Shown here: positions 62,881-64,000 of the stretch, piece after piece
How positions within the stretch are numbered: the first letter of the stretch is position 1
Layout: the number at the start of each line of letters is the position of its first letter
Assembly: GCA_037447655.1 (NCBI GenBank)
Contig: JBBHKE010003364.1
Span: 342,549 to 406,548 of the forward strand
Length of the DNA stretch: 64,000 nt
Origin: Zygnema cylindricum
Taxonomy: Eukaryota; Streptophyta; Zygnematophyceae; Zygnematales; Zygnemataceae
Reading direction: 5' to 3'
Notes under the pieces: generated by a model
Database searches by the model: none
Seen by the model: only the letters and a program-made list of their open reading frames with translations
What the model was told of the DNA's origin: nothing
Made by a program: the position numbers and the translations under genes

Positions 62881-64000
62881 TTACTCACTAAACCTTATAG
62901 CCTCTCTGCAAAACTGCAACTTAGGAGCAGGAAGGGCTTTGGTTAACAAGTCTGCCACCATCTTTTCATCTGGTAAATACCACAATTTAATGACTTTTGC
63001 AAGAACATTTTCTTTGACAAAATGAAGCCTAACATCCATGTGTTTGTTCTTAAAGTGATGGCTGGGGTTAGAGGCAATTGCAATGGCTGCCTGGTTGTCA
63101 CACCAGATAGCTTGAGGTCCTATCAGCATATAGCCAAGTTCTTGTAAAATAGACTTGACCCATAGAAGCTCTTTGAGGGCGGAAGCTGCTGCCATATATT
63201 CTGACTCCATTGTGGATTGAGCTGTAACTTTTTGTAATTTACTCCTCCAACAACAAGTTCCATCTCCGATTTTCAAAACACGACCGGTTGTAGATTTTCG
63301 GCTTAGCATGTCTCCAAAGCTAGCGTCGCTCCACGTCTGTATTTTCACCTCTCCTCCTCTGAGTACAAGCGTGAGATTCCGAGTTCCTGCAAGATATCTC
63401 AGAACCCTTTTTGTTGCTTCCCAGTTTGCCCTTTTAGGATTTTGCAGACTTCTACTCAGGACTCCCACAGCTGCTGCAATATCAGGTCTTGTGCAGTTCA
63501 TAAAATAGATCAGACTTCCAACTACCTGTCTATATGGCTTAGAGGCCATGAACTCTTCCTCCCCTGACTCTAGACTCTCACTAACCATTATGCCTGAATC
63601 TGAGTCATTCCCTTCCAATTTCTGTCTGAATTCCATGGGGGTTACAGACCCTTTTACATCTTTCATTTCAAATTTTTCCAGCATATTACCTATTGCTTCT
63701 TTCTGAGTTAACATAATCAGCTTTTTCTTTCTATCCCTCTCTACCTGTATACCTAAGATATACTTTGCCTCACCGAGGTCTTTCATTTCAAACCTAGACC
63801 TTAAAGCTGCTTTAACACGATTTATTTCATTCATTGATTTACTTAATAATAAAAGGTCATCCACATATACAGCAATGTATAGTATCCCATCCTCCCCTTG
63901 TAAAACATACACAGAGTGATCTGAGCTAATCCTCTTGAAGCCCAGCCCAGTCAAAAATTCATCTAACTTCAGATTCCATTGCCTAGGGGCTTGTTTCAGC
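62881..64000 (-). CDS. Copia F pol, RT and RNase H, open and running off the edge
   Basis: The frame is open from the window edge to the stop at 62881 (about 370 codons visible), with no damage seen. At the edge it reads KQAPRQWN. Then come DHSVYV, LYIAVYVDDLLLLS (catalytic pair), FEMKDLGEAKYILGIQVERDR, YRQVVGSLIYFMNCTRPDIAAAVGVLS, RNase H TWSDASFGDMLSRKSTTG, RSKLQKVTAQSTMESEYMAAAS, IWCDNQAAIAIASN, and the end LPAPKLQFCREAIRFSE. It is the only pol domain in the window without a visible lesion, so F may be a young and possibly functional element. Its 5' part lies beyond position 64000. Confidence 0.9.
   Translation of the reverse strand, partial: LKQAPRQWNLKLDEFLTGLGFKRISSDHSVYVLQGEDGILYIAVYVDDLLLLSKSMNEINRVKAALRSRFEMKDLGEAKYILGIQVERDRKKKLIMLTQKEAIGNMLEKFEMKDVKGSVTPMEFRQKLEGNDSDSGIMVSESLESGEEEFMASKPYRQVVGSLIYFMNCTRPDIAAAVGVLSRSLQNPKRANWEATKRVLRYLAGTRNLTLVLRGGEVKIQTWSDASFGDMLSRKSTTGRVLKIGDGTCCWRSKLQKVTAQSTMESEYMAAASALKELLWVKSILQELGYMLIGPQAIWCDNQAAIAIASNPSHHFKNKHMDVRLHFVKENVLAKVIKLWYLPDEKMVADLLTKALPAPKLQFCREAIRFSE

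Overview
The window is a repeat-dense piece of a land-plant or other streptophyte nuclear genome. I infer this from several features: Ty1/copia and Ty3/gypsy (chromodomain) LTR retrotransposons, primer-binding sites of the plant initiator-Met tRNA type, MULE-like and hAT-like DNA elements, and a plant-type leucine-rich-repeat receptor kinase pseudogene whose LRR exons are 72 bp or close to it, with phase-2 introns. I cannot name a species. No intact cellular gene, rRNA, convincing functional tRNA or CRISPR array is visible.

Layout, left to right. 1-1330: tail of a copia element (RT/RNase H remnant, 3' LTR). 1331-3754: no gene. 3755-23613: a three-level nest. A 3'-truncated copia element on the minus strand (E) is split by a full-length chromodomain gypsy element on the plus strand (A, 6133-21648). 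Element A is in turn split by a full-length minus-strand copia element (B, 7475-13963, target duplication ACTTA). A also carries a 1.1 kb insertion flanked by two copies of its integrase segment, and an extra sense ORF between the chromodomain and the 3' LTR. 24947-26258: a 1.3 kb inverted-repeat (MULE-like) element. 28530-32375: a decayed LRR receptor exon series.

32775-44236: a second mosaic. It contains a copia LTR fragment, a 5'-truncated gypsy integrase that ends in a PHD finger, the minus-strand gypsy element C (34587-42738, same family as A, same extra ORF, containing a copia solo LTR), and a copia RNase H tail with its LTR. 45039-45480 holds the C-lobe of a receptor kinase on the same strand as the LRR exons, so the mosaic may have split one receptor-kinase gene. 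46230-48067: an internally deleted copia element whose 5' LTR carries a hAT-type MITE with a perfect 8-bp target duplication. 49127-50015: another copia solo LTR. 50575-50700: a separate kinase fragment. 52094-53710: copia tail and LTR pieces. 54610-60669: the best preserved element, copia H, with two 650-bp LTRs and target duplication TGTAG. 61244-64000: a copia element (F) inserted in the RNase H of a sister copy; it runs off the right edge.

The most interesting items are the conserved extra ORF of the gypsy family (nuclear-localisation-like start, acidic middle, coiled-coil end, and a 3' end that overlaps the polypurine tract), the PHD finger on a gypsy integrase, and a tRNA-like module in antisense orientation in every LTR of the B/E copia family seen here. 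All motif and duplication calls were made by eye. Divergence values are hand counts.
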